This document shows positions 40,813 to 49,956 of a stretch of DNA of 64,000 bases, piece after piece. Under the pieces are notes generated by a model, which saw nothing but the letters and a program-made list of their open reading frames with translations, did no database searches and was not told the origin of the DNA. The position numbers and the translations under genes were made by a program. Within the stretch, counting starts at the first letter, position 1. Each line of letters begins with the position of its first letter. This DNA is from an uncultured Oscillospiraceae bacterium (lineage in GTDB: Bacteria > Bacillota > Clostridia > Oscillospirales > Oscillospiraceae): NCBI GenBank assembly GCA_910585815.1, contig CAJUFJ010000005.1, positions 17,570-81,569 on the forward strand, in the 5' to 3' direction.

Positions 40813-42456
40813 CGCGGCAACGGCCATGCCGCTCATACCCCCGGCTCCTCCGCCCTGGGCCTGGAGGGGCACCAGTACGGTGTCCCCCTCGTTCAGGCCG
40901 GAGGTGATCTCCACATACTCCCCGTCGCCGCCGCCCAGGGTGACGGTGCGTTCCTCGGTCTTGGTGGGGTCGAGCACCGTGGCTCCGTCGGGGGACAGGC
41001 AGCCCTCCAGGGGCACCAGCACGGTGTCCCCCCGCTGGACCGCCGCCGCCGGGATGGACAGGGCGTTTTTCACCTGCTCCACCACAATGTCGGCGGACAC
41101 GTTCATGCCCGGGTTCAGTCCGCCGTAGTCCTCCAGCAGGATGGTGGCGGGGTAGGTGGTAAAGCCGTTGGTGGTGGTGCCGTTGATGCTCACCCGGTCC
41201 ACCCGGCCCTCAAAGACCTCGCCGGGGATGGCGTCGGCGGTGATGTCCACCCGCTGGTCCGCCGCCACCTTGCTCAGGTCCAGCTCGCTGATGTTCATTT
41301 CCAGCTTCAGGTAGCTCAGGTCGTAGATGACGGCCAGCGCCCCCGACTCGATGTTGTTTACGTTGTCCCCCGCCTTCACGTTCTTCTCGATGACGGTGCC
41401 CGAGATGGGGGCGGTGATGGTGTAGTTCTCCAGGGCGTCCTGAGACCGCTGGAGGGCCAGCTGGGCATTCTCCAGGGCGATGGCCATGTCCTCCAGGGAG
41501 CTCTGGGCGGCCGTCCCGCCCAGGGTGGCCAGGGCAGACCCGGCGGACACCCGGCTGCCGGCGGTGACGTGGACCTCGGTCACCTCGCCGCTGGCCTGGG
41601 CCACCACCGTCTGGCGCAGGGCCTCCTCAAAGGCGGCGCTGCCGGCGCAGGCGATGTCTCCCACCGTGGCGGTGGCGGAGTTGGCGGCGGTGAGGGCCCC
41701 GGGATTGTCCACCCGAATCTTCACCTGGCGGACCAGGGCCCCGCCCGCCCCCACCAGCTCGGCGGAGGAAACCGACTCCACCCGGCCGGGGAGGGTCTCC
41801 ATGGTGCCGCCGATGGTCACCTGGGCGGACTGGCCGGTCCGGATGTTCTGAGCGTCGGCGGAGTGGAAGGGCAGGGTGACGGTGAGGGTGGAGGTGTCGG
41901 ACACCTCCGCGACGGGGGTGCCGGGGGAGACCAGGTCCCCCCGCTGGACCAGCACCTCCTGCACCACCCCGGCCCCGCCGGCCCGGACGGTGAGGTTGCC
42001 GGCCAGGTCGTCATAGCTCTTTTGGGCCTGACGGACCGACAGCTCCGCCTGCTGGATGCTCATTTCCGCGTCCTTGGCGTCCAGGCGGTAGAGGACGTCC
42101 CCCTTTTCCACCCGGTCGCCCACCTCAAAGGGGGCCTCCAGCACCTCGCCGGTGACCAGGGGCTTTAAGTAGTAGGAGTCAATGGGGGTGACAGTCCCCG
42201 TGCCCGAGACGGCCACCGTCAGGTCCCGGCGCTGGACGGCGTCGGGGGTGTACTGCCCCATGGCGGGTGCGCCGCTCCCCTGGCCGCCCCGGATGAAAAA
42301 CCAGTAGCCTCCCAGCAGAACCGCAGCTGCAATGATTCCCCATTTGAGCCGCTTTTTCCCCTTCTTTGTCTTGGGCAGACGGGGCCGGGGAAGTTTACGC
42401 TTTTCCTTTTGGGGAGCCTGGGGCGTCTCCGGCGTTAAGACAGATGTTGTTTCCAT
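40807..42456 (-). CDS. MacA/HlyD-type efflux adaptor protein
   Basis: 549 residues. A Lys/Arg-rich cytoplasmic start, one membrane helix (WGIIAAAVLLGGYWFFI, about 39-55), then the adaptor architecture: lipoyl-like halves (PLVTGEVLEAPFEVGDRVEKG and ITAPISGTVIEKNVKAGDNV) flanking helical hairpins, then beta-barrel domains. It is longer than Gram-negative MacA, with a duplicated lipoyl region near residues 145-190 and 290-310. First gene of the operon; AAGGAGGAACACT precedes the ATG. Works with the downstream ATPase and permease. Confidence 0.9.
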   Translation of the reverse strand: METTSVLTPETPQAPQKEKRKLPRPRLPKTKKGKKRLKWGIIAAAVLLGGYWFFIRGGQGSGAPAMGQYTPDAVQRRDLTVAVSGTGTVTPIDSYYLKPLVTGEVLEAPFEVGDRVEKGDVLYRLDAKDAEMSIQQAELSVRQAQKSYDDLAGNLTVRAGGAGVVQEVLVQRGDLVSPGTPVAEVSDTSTLTVTLPFHSADAQNIRTGQSAQVTIGGTMETLPGRVESVSSAELVGAGGALVRQVKIRVDNPGALTAANSATATVGDIACAGSAAFEEALRQTVVAQASGEVTEVHVTAGSRVSAGSALATLGGTAAQSSLEDMAIALENAQLALQRSQDALENYTITAPISGTVIEKNVKAGDNVNNIESGALAVIYDLSYLKLEMNISELDLSKVAADQRVDITADAIPGEVFEGRVDRVSINGTTTNGFTTYPATILLEDYGGLNPGMNVSADIVVEQVKNALSIPAAAVQRGDTVLVPLEGCLSPDGATVLDPTKTEERTVTLGGGDGEYVEITSGLNEGDTVLVPLQAQGGGAGGMSGMAVAAS

Positions 42457-42795
42457 AGTGTTCCTCCTTGTTTTTGCTCCGGGGCCGCGCCCCCTCTATT
42501 CCCATCGGCTTGCCGATGATTTTCCCGCGGATTATTGTACTTGCCAATCCTTACATTTTTCCAAAGAAAAGATGAAAGTTTCATTAAAATTTTTCTGCCC
42601 CCAGGATAGCCCCGAGGGATTAAGACGGCGGTAAAGAAAAACGTAAAGATTTGGGAAAGATTTTCCGGGACAGCGCTACTGTACACCCTCCTCCCGCTGG
42701 AAGGTCAAGGGGAAATGTGAAATTTTGCAAAAAAATTGCCGGCGGACCACAGGGTCCACCGGCTGGAAGGGGTATACGGCATGGTTCAAATATAT
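42457..42795. other. Intergenic region at the GC boundary
   Basis: No gene seen. It holds the leader of the adaptor gene, a small CATCGGCAAGCCGATG hairpin and the ptsI terminator. Base composition falls noticeably from here rightward. Confidence 0.5.
42739..42763 (-). terminator. Terminator of the PTS operon
   Basis: CCGGCGGACC pairs with GGTCCACCGG (one mismatch) across a tiny loop. On the minus strand it is followed by AATTTTTTTGC. It lies about 30 bases beyond the ptsI stop. Confidence 0.75.
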
Positions 42796-44451
42796 TCAGC
42801 AACGAAGTCGCTCTAACGTGCAGGCTTTTGCAACAGAGCCGCGCAGCTTGGCGCGAAGTGGCAATACAGCGGAGGGGGGCACGGACAGCTCGTCAATACC
42901 AATGGCAAGAAAGGTATTCAGCAAATCCAAATCAGCTGCCAACTCACCACAAATACCAATCCAAATACCAGCTTTGTGAGCTGCATCCGCCGCCAGCTTC
43001 AGTGCCCGGAGCACTGCAGGATGGTGAGGTGTGAAAAACTTACCCAGATTATTAGCCTGGCGGTCACAGGCTAAGGTATACTGAGCCAGGTCATTCGTGC
43101 CAACAGAGAAAAAGTCCACTTCTTCAGCCAGTTCCTCTGCGATTAGGACTGAGGCCGGCGTTTCAATCATGATACCAAGTTCGGTATCACGATTATAAGG
43201 AATTCCCTCTCTGTCCAGTTCAGCCATGACATTCTGACAGGACCGTTTACACTCCTTTACTTCCCAAACCGAGGTAATCATAGGAAACATAATCGCAACT
43301 TTACCGTAGGCGGAGGCGCGGTACAGGGCCCGGAGCTGGGTGTGGAAGATATCAGGGCGGTTCAGACAGACGCGGATGGCCCGAACACCCAGAGCGGGGT
43401 TCTCCTCCTTCTGAAGCTTGAAATAGTCTGCCTGCTTGTCCGCGCCGATGTCCAGAGTGCGAATAACCACTCGTTTGCCCTCCATATCGGCTGCTACACG
43501 TTTATAGGCTTGGAACTGATCCTCCTCAGACGGATAGTCGCAGGCCGCAAGATATAAAAACTCGGTGCGGAACAGGCCGATCCCTTGACCATCATTAAGC
43601 TGGACCGCACATATGTCTTTGGGTGAGCTGATGTTGCAATAAAGCATGATTCCTCTACCGTCGATGGTAATGTCAGGCTGACCCCTCATGGTTTCCATAT
43701 GCTGCATTATTTCGCGTTGGCTGTTCCGCTTTGCTTGAAAAGCTTCAAGGGTACACGCATCCGGCTCAATAACTGCCTGGCCGGTTTCGCCATCCATACA
43801 AACCGCACGGCCGTCGTATTCAGGCTTCAACACTTCTCCCAGACCGCAGATAGCGGGGATGCCCATGGTACGGGCCAAGATAGCAGTGTGGCTGTTACCG
43901 GAGCCACCCTGCGTGATGATGCCCAGGATTTTATTCTTGTCTAAATGGAGTGTCTCAGAGGGCGTTAGATCATCGGCCGCCAGAATAACCGGGGATTCAA
44001 ACGGTATGCCAGCTTCCACAATCCCCATAAGGTTATTAAGGATCCGCCGTGTGACATCCGTTATATCGGCAGACCTGGCCTGCATATAAGCATCGTCGAT
44101 TATGGCCAGCATGGTGGAAAATTGCTCGCCTGCCATTTCCACCGCCCGTTCGGCAGTACAGCCTTGCTTCTCTAGGGCTGTCAGGATACACTCAACATAG
44201 TCCGCATCCTCCACAAGCATGGCATGGGTTTCAAAGAGCATAGCACTTTCGTCCCCGGCCTCCCTGCGTGCCTTTTCCGCTAAATTGGTTAATTGAACGA
44301 TCGACTTCTTTCGCGCTTGCGCAATGCGCACCTTCTCGTTCTCAATATTTGTTGCAGGAACATCCAGGATTGTAATATCAGAGCGTTGAAAGAAACAGAT
44401 AGAACCGCTGGCAATCCCTTTGGATACTCCTTCCCCTTGTATCAGGATCAT
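42796..44451 (-). CDS. ptsI: PTS enzyme I (phosphoenolpyruvate-protein phosphotransferase)
   Basis: 551 residues. Transfers phosphate from PEP to HPr. The active-site loop GGSGNSHTAILART contains the phospho-His near residue 190. The PEP-binding barrel shows LFRTEFLYL, DIGADKQADYF, MFPMIT and the C-terminal active-site Cys in GICGELAAD. The N-terminal HPr-binding helical domain is present. It is the last gene of the PTS operon, so this system has its own enzyme I rather than relying on a housekeeping one. GAGGAGGAATTG precedes the ATG. Codon use is less GC-rich than in genes to the left. Confidence 0.93.
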   Translation of the reverse strand: MILIQGEGVSKGIASGSICFFQRSDITILDVPATNIENEKVRIAQARKKSIVQLTNLAEKARREAGDESAMLFETHAMLVEDADYVECILTALEKQGCTAERAVEMAGEQFSTMLAIIDDAYMQARSADITDVTRRILNNLMGIVEAGIPFESPVILAADDLTPSETLHLDKNKILGIITQGGSGNSHTAILARTMGIPAICGLGEVLKPEYDGRAVCMDGETGQAVIEPDACTLEAFQAKRNSQREIMQHMETMRGQPDITIDGRGIMLYCNISSPKDICAVQLNDGQGIGLFRTEFLYLAACDYPSEEDQFQAYKRVAADMEGKRVVIRTLDIGADKQADYFKLQKEENPALGVRAIRVCLNRPDIFHTQLRALYRASAYGKVAIMFPMITSVWEVKECKRSCQNVMAELDREGIPYNRDTELGIMIETPASVLIAEELAEEVDFFSVGTNDLAQYTLACDRQANNLGKFFTPHHPAVLRALKLAADAAHKAGIWIGICGELAADLDLLNTFLAIGIDELSVPPSAVLPLRAKLRGSVAKACTLERLRC

Positions 44452-44545
44452 ATCAATTCCTCCTCGTGTAGAGCTAGGGTATCCCCGTCAAGCACAGCGC
44501 CCGCTGTCTTAGTACATTCTTTGTTCACATATCAGCTCCGTTAGC

Positions 44546-45271
44546 TCAGGAACCGGGGAAGGTGTCGTTCATATAGATCCGCTCTGCATACTGATCTTGC
44601 AGACGCTTGTTATACTCAGGACCGCCATCCAAGTTGTCACTCATAAAGACGGGCGGATGATAGCCACGCTCCACCATGATTTCCAGCGAACGCAGGATCA
44701 TGCTGTTTACAAGCACTGCGGTAGTCATGGTGGAAATTGGGCACACTTTTGTGTCCAAGCCAGGTACTTCCATTGCCGCATCGCCCATAGGTCCCTTGAC
44801 GTCTAGGATCACATCAGCAAATTGATAAACCATCTTGCCAGATGAATGGCGGGAGGTGAGCTGTTTGGAATTATCCAACGAAGTCACAACGATTAGTGGG
44901 TTGCCCTGTTCCTTAACCCATGCGGCCACCTCGATGGGCAGCGGATTGCGGCCTGAATAGGAGATGATTACAAAGACATCCTCCGGACGGACATCCACGT
45001 TTTCCACCAGCCTGGTGCCCAGGCCCTCTACCATTTCAAACTGGGCGCTTTTGGGAAAAACAATCTCTTTAGTCGGAATCAAACCGCCTGCCCGGGCAAC
45101 GATTTCGGTGGAGCCAATATTAGAGTGGCCGCTACCAAAGGTTTGGATGATTCCGCCCGCCATAATGCTGTCGGCAATCAGACGGGCGGCGGAATCCACA
45201 GCATCCCGTTGCGAAACCCGCAACAGCGACAGCTCCTCTTTTACACGTTTGATATAATCACGGTATCCCAT
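44546..45271 (-). CDS. SIS-domain sugar isomerase-like protein 2
   Basis: 241 residues from ATG 45271 (AGGAGGAGTACC upstream). One SIS phosphosugar-binding domain: IIQTFGSGHSNIGS near residues 38-51, FVIISYSGRNPLPIEVA and VVTSLDNSKQLTSRHSSGKM. The family (UPF0309/SIS type) is thought to bind or isomerise phosphosugars. It is a clear paralogue of the next gene (shared RHSSGKM and YxxxDNLDG segments). Together with NanE it suggests amino-sugar phosphate handling. Confidence 0.85.
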   Translation of the reverse strand: MGYRDYIKRVKEELSLLRVSQRDAVDSAARLIADSIMAGGIIQTFGSGHSNIGSTEIVARAGGLIPTKEIVFPKSAQFEMVEGLGTRLVENVDVRPEDVFVIISYSGRNPLPIEVAAWVKEQGNPLIVVTSLDNSKQLTSRHSSGKMVYQFADVILDVKGPMGDAAMEVPGLDTKVCPISTMTTAVLVNSMILRSLEIMVERGYHPPVFMSDNLDGGPEYNKRLQDQYAERIYMNDTFPGS

Positions 45272-45281
45272 GGTACTCCTC

Positions 45282-45989
45282 CTACTTTCTAAACAGTCTG
45301 TGGGCAAATTTTTTAACCAGTGCCTGGTTGCGCTGCCGCTGACCATCCAAATTGTTGCTGCGGTAGACTGGCGGCTCAAATCCCTGAGAGACCATCAGCT
45401 CAATTGCCTCCAGAACGACGCATTGCAGGATTAGCGGCGATGTGATTGCGGAAGTGGCCGCCACCTTGGTGGGGACACCGGGCAGGTCTACTGCTGCGTC
45501 CCCATAGACCCCCTTTGTGTCCAGAAGGACGTCGGCAAAGTCCACAACCATCTTACCGGAGGAGTGGCGTGAGGTCAGTCTGGCGCAGGCCTCCTGGGGG
45601 CTTACCACAATCAGAGGATTACCATGCTCCTTGATGACCATTGCCACCTCTACCCCCAGGGGATTGCGTCCGGAGTGAGTGTTGATCACAAATACATCCT
45701 CCGGCCGGATATCCACCTTGCGCATCAGGGTCCTGCCGACTCCCTCCACCTGCTCATAGATGTTATACTCTGCGGAGTTGATGGCCTTGACCTGAATCAG
45801 GCCGCCCGCACGCTGTAGCAGATCGGCCGCCCCCACAAAGGAGTGTCCGTTACCAAAAATCTGGATGACCCCTCCCGCCATTACACACTTGGCAAACAGC
45901 TGGGCTGCCTGACGGATATTCTCCTCTTGTGTGTTTTGGATATCGTTGATCTGCCCCTCCACGATATCATAAAATGTTTCATACATCAT
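45282..45989 (-). CDS. SIS-domain sugar isomerase-like protein 1
   Basis: 235 residues from ATG 45989. SIS motifs GGVIQIFGNGHSFVGA, FVINTHSGRNPLGVEVA and RLTSRHSSGKMVVDFA, and the shared C-terminal SNNLDGQRQRNQALV. It is followed 10 bases later by its paralogue; two divergent copies in one operon suggest a heterodimer or two steps. The frame extends 29 codons upstream without a ribosome site, so that start is rejected. Confidence 0.85.
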   Translation of the reverse strand: MMYETFYDIVEGQINDIQNTQEENIRQAAQLFAKCVMAGGVIQIFGNGHSFVGAADLLQRAGGLIQVKAINSAEYNIYEQVEGVGRTLMRKVDIRPEDVFVINTHSGRNPLGVEVAMVIKEHGNPLIVVSPQEACARLTSRHSSGKMVVDFADVLLDTKGVYGDAAVDLPGVPTKVAATSAITSPLILQCVVLEAIELMVSQGFEPPVYRSNNLDGQRQRNQALVKKFAHRLFRK

Positions 45990-46139
45990 TGGCCTTGTTC
46001 CTTTCTGTATCATTTGCCGCACCGGCCGGAAAGTCCTGCTGGTGCGGCTCGCTAATTGCCGGTTCATCCAGCTCATTCGACAAACTGCTCAATCAGGCGA
46101 CTACGCTCGGTAACATTCCAGTTTAGCCATTCGGATATA

Positions 46140-46871
46140 TCAGAAACGCCTTCTGGAACTGCTTCGATTCTCTACACAAAACCGTCTGGTGATTTCCCAG
46201 GGCATGGTAATTGCGGAACCAATGGTCACCATATCAGCGCCGGCTTCCAGCACCGCCCTCAGGTCCTCCCGTTCATGTATGCTTCCTTCTGCGTTGATGG
46301 GTAGCTTGCAGGTTCGCTTGATAGCGCGAATCAGCTGGATGCTGGGACCGTTGGCGATGGCCCCCAGGGACTGACGGGTGTAGCCAGCCAGGGTAGTTGA
46401 GAGAATATCCACCAGCCCGGTGCTGTCTATAAATCGTGCCTCCTCCTCAGTTGCCAGGTCTGCCATGATGGCCACATCGGGATGACGTTCCCGAAGCTGA
46501 GTTAGGAGTGTCCGCAGCGCTTCCTGGGACCGGTCTGGCCTCAGTGTACAGTCCAGCGCCACAACGTCGGCCCCCGCTTCAATCACTTCCGTGGCTGCCT
46601 GTACGGTTGGAGTTATGTAGACGGCGTCCAGGATGTTGGCAGAACAGGTCAGCTTGTTGATGCCGACGATTGGCTTGTCACATACAGCGCGGATGGCTGC
46701 AACATCCTGCGGCCAGCAGGCACGTATACCATCCGCACCGCCCATTAAGGCACACATGGCCATCCGTTTCATGTTTTCAGGACCATGCAGAGGGTTGCCT
46801 TTGCCTGCTTGACAGGATACAATTACGCCGCCTAACAGTCTCCGCACTGCGGGTTTCATTTTTAAGCCCAT
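46140..46871 (-). CDS. nanE: N-acetylmannosamine-6-phosphate 2-epimerase
   Basis: 243 residues, TIM-barrel NanE: LLGGVIVSCQAGKGNPLHGP at the N-terminus, GADGIRACWPQDVAAI, PIVGINKLT with the lysine of the active site, VIEAGADVVALDCTLR, IMADLATEEEA and INAEGSIHE. It interconverts ManNAc-6-P and GlcNAc-6-P. In the operon it points to an N-acetylated amino sugar as PTS substrate. After PWEITRRF the tail (CVENRSSSRRRF) is unlike typical NanE ends, and a different frame continues to be protein-like for about 31 codons, so a small frameshift near 46180 is possible. Confidence 0.88.
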   Translation of the reverse strand: MGLKMKPAVRRLLGGVIVSCQAGKGNPLHGPENMKRMAMCALMGGADGIRACWPQDVAAIRAVCDKPIVGINKLTCSANILDAVYITPTVQAATEVIEAGADVVALDCTLRPDRSQEALRTLLTQLRERHPDVAIMADLATEEEARFIDSTGLVDILSTTLAGYTRQSLGAIANGPSIQLIRAIKRTCKLPINAEGSIHEREDLRAVLEAGADMVTIGSAITMPWEITRRFCVENRSSSRRRF

Positions 46872-46878
46872 TGTCCGG

Positions 46879-47709
46879 TCAAACTGCCAGGACGGTAGTG
46901 AAATAGCCCAACACAGACACCGCCAGCAGCAGAATCATCATCTTCTGTACGCTCCATTTTCGAATCACCATAAGATAGTAGGATAGAAACGCCATCAGCA
47001 GCACCGGAAGTTTAGGCATCATCATGCTGGATATGGAATCTGCCAGGGAGAGCTGCATCTCCCCCTGCTGATACACCAGTCCCAGGTTCACAGAGGTGTA
47101 AGAGGCGGTGATAGCACCAACCACAACCAAACCTACCACTCCGGCTGCCTGGGTGATTCTGTCCTTCAATCCCCCGGCCAAAATATGGTGGGCGGCATTG
47201 GTGCCGGCCTTGTAGCCATACTGAAACAGAAGCCAACTACAGGGGAACATAATACCCAGCAGGGCCACAACGTAAAACAGCGGTCCAATAATCTCGCCAT
47301 TTGCGCACAGGCCCAGCGCAATGGACAACAGGATTGGCTGAAGCATCCCCATCAGCAATGAGTCGCCGATTCCGGCAAACGGGCCCATCAGCGCAGTCTT
47401 GATGTTGTTGATTAACTCACCCGATATATCACCGCCCGCTGCTTTCTCTGCCTCCATACCAAGGACGATGCCCGGCACAACTGCACCGAAATAGGGCTCG
47501 GTATTAAAAAAGACCTCGTGGCGCTCCATCAGCTCTTTTTGGCCTTCCGGATCGCCTGGGTAGAGCTCCTCCCGGACCCTTCCCACCATGCGCACCAATG
47601 AAGGCGCCATCATCCGTTCAAAATTCATCAGACAGATGCTGCAGAAAACCCAATCGATATATGCCTTTACAAGTCCCCTTTTGGATATTCTTTTATTCTG
47701 TTCACTCAT
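46879..47709 (-). CDS. PTS mannose-family enzyme IID
   Basis: 276 residues. RMMAPSLVRMV, YFGAVVPGIVLGME and ALMGPFAGIGDSLLMG are signature segments of mannose-class IID proteins; five or so hydrophobic segments lie in the C-terminal half. It forms the membrane channel with IIC. The start overlaps the IIC stop (ATGA). Confidence 0.93.
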   Translation of the reverse strand: MSEQNKRISKRGLVKAYIDWVFCSICLMNFERMMAPSLVRMVGRVREELYPGDPEGQKELMERHEVFFNTEPYFGAVVPGIVLGMEAEKAAGGDISGELINNIKTALMGPFAGIGDSLLMGMLQPILLSIALGLCANGEIIGPLFYVVALLGIMFPCSWLLFQYGYKAGTNAAHHILAGGLKDRITQAAGVVGLVVVGAITASYTSVNLGLVYQQGEMQLSLADSISSMMMPKLPVLLMAFLSYYLMVIRKWSVQKMMILLLAVSVLGYFTTVLAV

Positions 47710-48464
47710 ATTGCAGAACCCTCCTTCCGATCGCCGCTGTATTTGAAATCCAGATAGGCCAGCACTGCTGCAATGACAACCACCGGGATAATTTGCATCT
47801 CGGCGGCCGCCACCAGAACAAAGCCAAACACAAAGAACACCAATTCAAAGCGGCGCTTGACAATCATCTTGAGCAGGAGCATAAAACCAATTAGCGGTAA
47901 CATGCCTGCAAAGATTTTAAGAATATCCGTCACCTGCGCAGGTATAATTGCCAACAGCTTGGCAGCGAAGCCCGAACCCAAGTAGTTAATCAGCATAATT
48001 GGGAAAAAACGGAAGATAAAATTGTTGATTTGTCCCAGCAGCGGCATCTTTTCAGCCAAGGACAATTTGCCCTGGGCAATCATAGCGTCCTGCTGATGGA
48101 CAAAATAGAGATTCAGGGTGACCACAGCATAAGTGGCCGCCGCACCCAGCATGCTCAGGGGTACCGCTAGTGTTAAGGCGTACTCTGGCCCCGCACCCGC
48201 TGACATTGCCAGGGGGATGCTGATAAAGGATGCATAGTTCACATCGGCAGGCAGCGTACCGCCCGGAGCTACAACGCCGATGTAGAGCGCCTGAATCGCT
48301 GCGCCCAAAATGATGCCTGTAGTGACATCACCCAAAATGATGCCAATCAGCATACCGGCGGCCAAAGGCTTGCCAAATGAGTTGGAACCTACCAGGCCGG
48401 TAGGAGCATACATGGAGGTCAGCCATCCCACAAGGCCAATTAAAATTGCTTGCAATAATGTCAT
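47706..48464 (-). CDS. PTS mannose-family enzyme IIC
   Basis: 252 residues, highly hydrophobic with seven to eight membrane segments. GWLTSMYAPTGLVGSN, ILGDVTTGIILGAAIQALYI and GGTLPADVNYASFISIPLAM match the sorbose/mannose IIC family. Translocates the sugar together with IID. It is 14 bases downstream of the IIB gene. Confidence 0.93.
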   Translation of the reverse strand: MTLLQAILIGLVGWLTSMYAPTGLVGSNSFGKPLAAGMLIGIILGDVTTGIILGAAIQALYIGVVAPGGTLPADVNYASFISIPLAMSAGAGPEYALTLAVPLSMLGAAATYAVVTLNLYFVHQQDAMIAQGKLSLAEKMPLLGQINNFIFRFFPIMLINYLGSGFAAKLLAIIPAQVTDILKIFAGMLPLIGFMLLLKMIVKRRFELVFFVFGFVLVAAAEMQIIPVVVIAAVLAYLDFKYSGDRKEGSAI

Positions 48465-48478
48465 ATGGTATCCGCTCC

Positions 48479-48964
48479 TTATTCAAATTTCTTTTGAATC
48501 TGCGCCCACTCCACAGTCTTTTCAGTGGGTACTTGTCGAAAGTAGACCCGTATACCCATCTCATCCATTCTGTGGACGGCCTCCGCCTCTTTAGGCAGCA
48601 GGTGGATCGCCCGTGTAACGGAAATCGTTCCGGGTCGTTTGCTCATAGGGCCGATATTCAGCTCTTTGGGCAGCCCTGGCAGGTCTCCAAGCAGCCTGAG
48701 ATAGGTCTCAGGTGATTTCATAAGCAGCAGGACATTCACAGGGGAGATCATCGCTTCGCTTATTCTTGACAACGCCTCAAAGGCTGTGCAGACAGCCACA
48801 GGTGCGCTGTTTGTGCCTGCTGTCTCGAACACAACCCTCAGGATCGGGTTTTCTGCCGTCTCGTTGTCGACAATTATGATAGATCGAATATCATACTCCT
48901 GAACAATTACAGTCATACATTGCCCATGAATCAACCGGTCATCACACCGGGCCAGCACGATCAT
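48479..48964 (-). CDS. PTS mannose-family enzyme IIB (second)
   Basis: 161 residues. The phospho-His loop ARCDDRLIHGQCM lies at about 5-17, and MKSPETYLRLL is another family segment. ATG 48964 overlaps the IIA stop. It takes phosphate from IIA and passes it to the incoming sugar. Note that a different IIB is encoded two genes upstream. Confidence 0.92.
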   Translation of the reverse strand: MIVLARCDDRLIHGQCMTVIVQEYDIRSIIIVDNETAENPILRVVFETAGTNSAPVAVCTAFEALSRISEAMISPVNVLLLMKSPETYLRLLGDLPGLPKELNIGPMSKRPGTISVTRAIHLLPKEAEAVHRMDEMGIRVYFRQVPTEKTVEWAQIQKKFE

Positions 48965-49389
48965 ACTTCTTCCTCCTTCCCGGCGGAAAACACATCCCGC
49001 ACCATTACGCTGCATATGTTCTGCAGTGCTGCGTCCACTGCACCGTTCAGCAGTTCCTTGTAGTCGTTGCAGGACTGCCGCTGTGTCACAAGCTCCATCA
49101 GCATGGAGAGATTGGCCCCCGCCAGAATCCCGGTATTATATGCGGAGAGTCCCGCCAACGCCGCATTGAACGGAGTGGCCCCGAACATATCCGTCACAAC
49201 AACATACGGCTCGCCGTGCTCCTCATAGGCTGCCGCAATGGTGCGAATGCGCTCGGCCAGAAAAGTGATGTCTTCGCCCTCGCAGAAGGGCACAACGTCA
49301 AAGTATTCCTGCGGCCCGTCAATCATCTCAACCGCCTCCCGAAGTCCTCTGGCCAAGTTGGAATGGGTCGCTACAATAATTCCCAGCAA
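48961..49389 (-). CDS. PTS mannose-family enzyme IIA
   Basis: 142 residues from TTG 49389, supported by GGGAGGTGAGGA. The phosphorylated His is in IIVATHSNLARG (His 9), and VVVTDMFGATPFNAAL is the conserved core strand-helix. A separate IIA polypeptide rather than the fused IIAB of E. coli ManX. Accepts phosphate from HPr. Confidence 0.93.
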   Translation of the reverse strand: MLGIIVATHSNLARGLREAVEMIDGPQEYFDVVPFCEGEDITFLAERIRTIAAAYEEHGEPYVVVTDMFGATPFNAALAGLSAYNTGILAGANLSMLMELVTQRQSCNDYKELLNGAVDAALQNICSVMVRDVFSAGKEEEV

Positions 49390-49410
49390 TTCCTCACCTC
49401 CCTTCTCTGC

Positions 49411-49890
49411 TTATTGAGCGATATTCGGCACACCTGCTTCAAAGGCGTCGGAACTGTGGGGCAGCTGTTTGGCTGTCACAGCAACACCCGATTGCGACAG
49501 ACGGTCCAATGCCCAACGCTCCTCCTGTGTCACATAAAGGTGAGGCGTCAGCTTTTTCGCGCCAGGTCTAGCGGACAGGTTGGCCACATTTACATGCTTT
49601 AGTGCCGCGCCCCGCTTCAGGATGTCCCAGGCATCCACTGGAGACGCCAACAGCAGTAAGGTTCTTGTCTCCGCCGTTCCTGCAACCAAGCGAGTCGCTG
49701 CCTGCGCTACTGTCACGATTTCGCAGCTGAGAGCCGGAGGTATAATCAGCCTCAGGGCGCTCTTTCGCAGCTCATCCATAGCCACTGCATCATTTGCCAC
49801 AAGGATTTTGTCAATTTGCCAGTGCCGCCTCCAAAACAGAAGTACTTGGCCATGAACGAGACGATCATCTACCAAAGGGAGTATCGCCAT
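49411..49890 (-). CDS. PTS mannose-family enzyme IIB (first), promoter-proximal
   Basis: 159 residues. PLVDDRLVHGQVLLFWRRHW carries the phospho-His, LLLLASPVDAWDIL is a family segment. First gene after the sigma-54 promoter; AAAGGAGGTTCC precedes the ATG. It is only distantly similar to the second IIB of the operon, so the transporter may use two IIBs or one may serve in regulation (for example of the LevR-like protein). Confidence 0.9.
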   Translation of the reverse strand: MAILPLVDDRLVHGQVLLFWRRHWQIDKILVANDAVAMDELRKSALRLIIPPALSCEIVTVAQAATRLVAGTAETRTLLLLASPVDAWDILKRGAALKHVNVANLSARPGAKKLTPHLYVTQEERWALDRLSQSGVAVTAKQLPHSSDAFEAGVPNIAQ

Positions 49891-49940
49891 TGCCCTGGAA
49901 CCTCCTTTGAAGTCGAATGCCGCTTACGATATTACATATA

Positions 49941-49956
49941 AGCAAAAATCATGCCA
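49941..49956 (-). promoter_or_regulatory. Sigma-54 promoter of the PTS operon
   Basis: The minus strand reads TGGCATGATTTTTGCT, matching the -24 GG and -12 GC with exactly ten bases between, 51 bases before the start codon of the first IIB gene. It overlaps the 3' end of the LevR-like gene, which encodes the likely activator. Confidence 0.82.
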
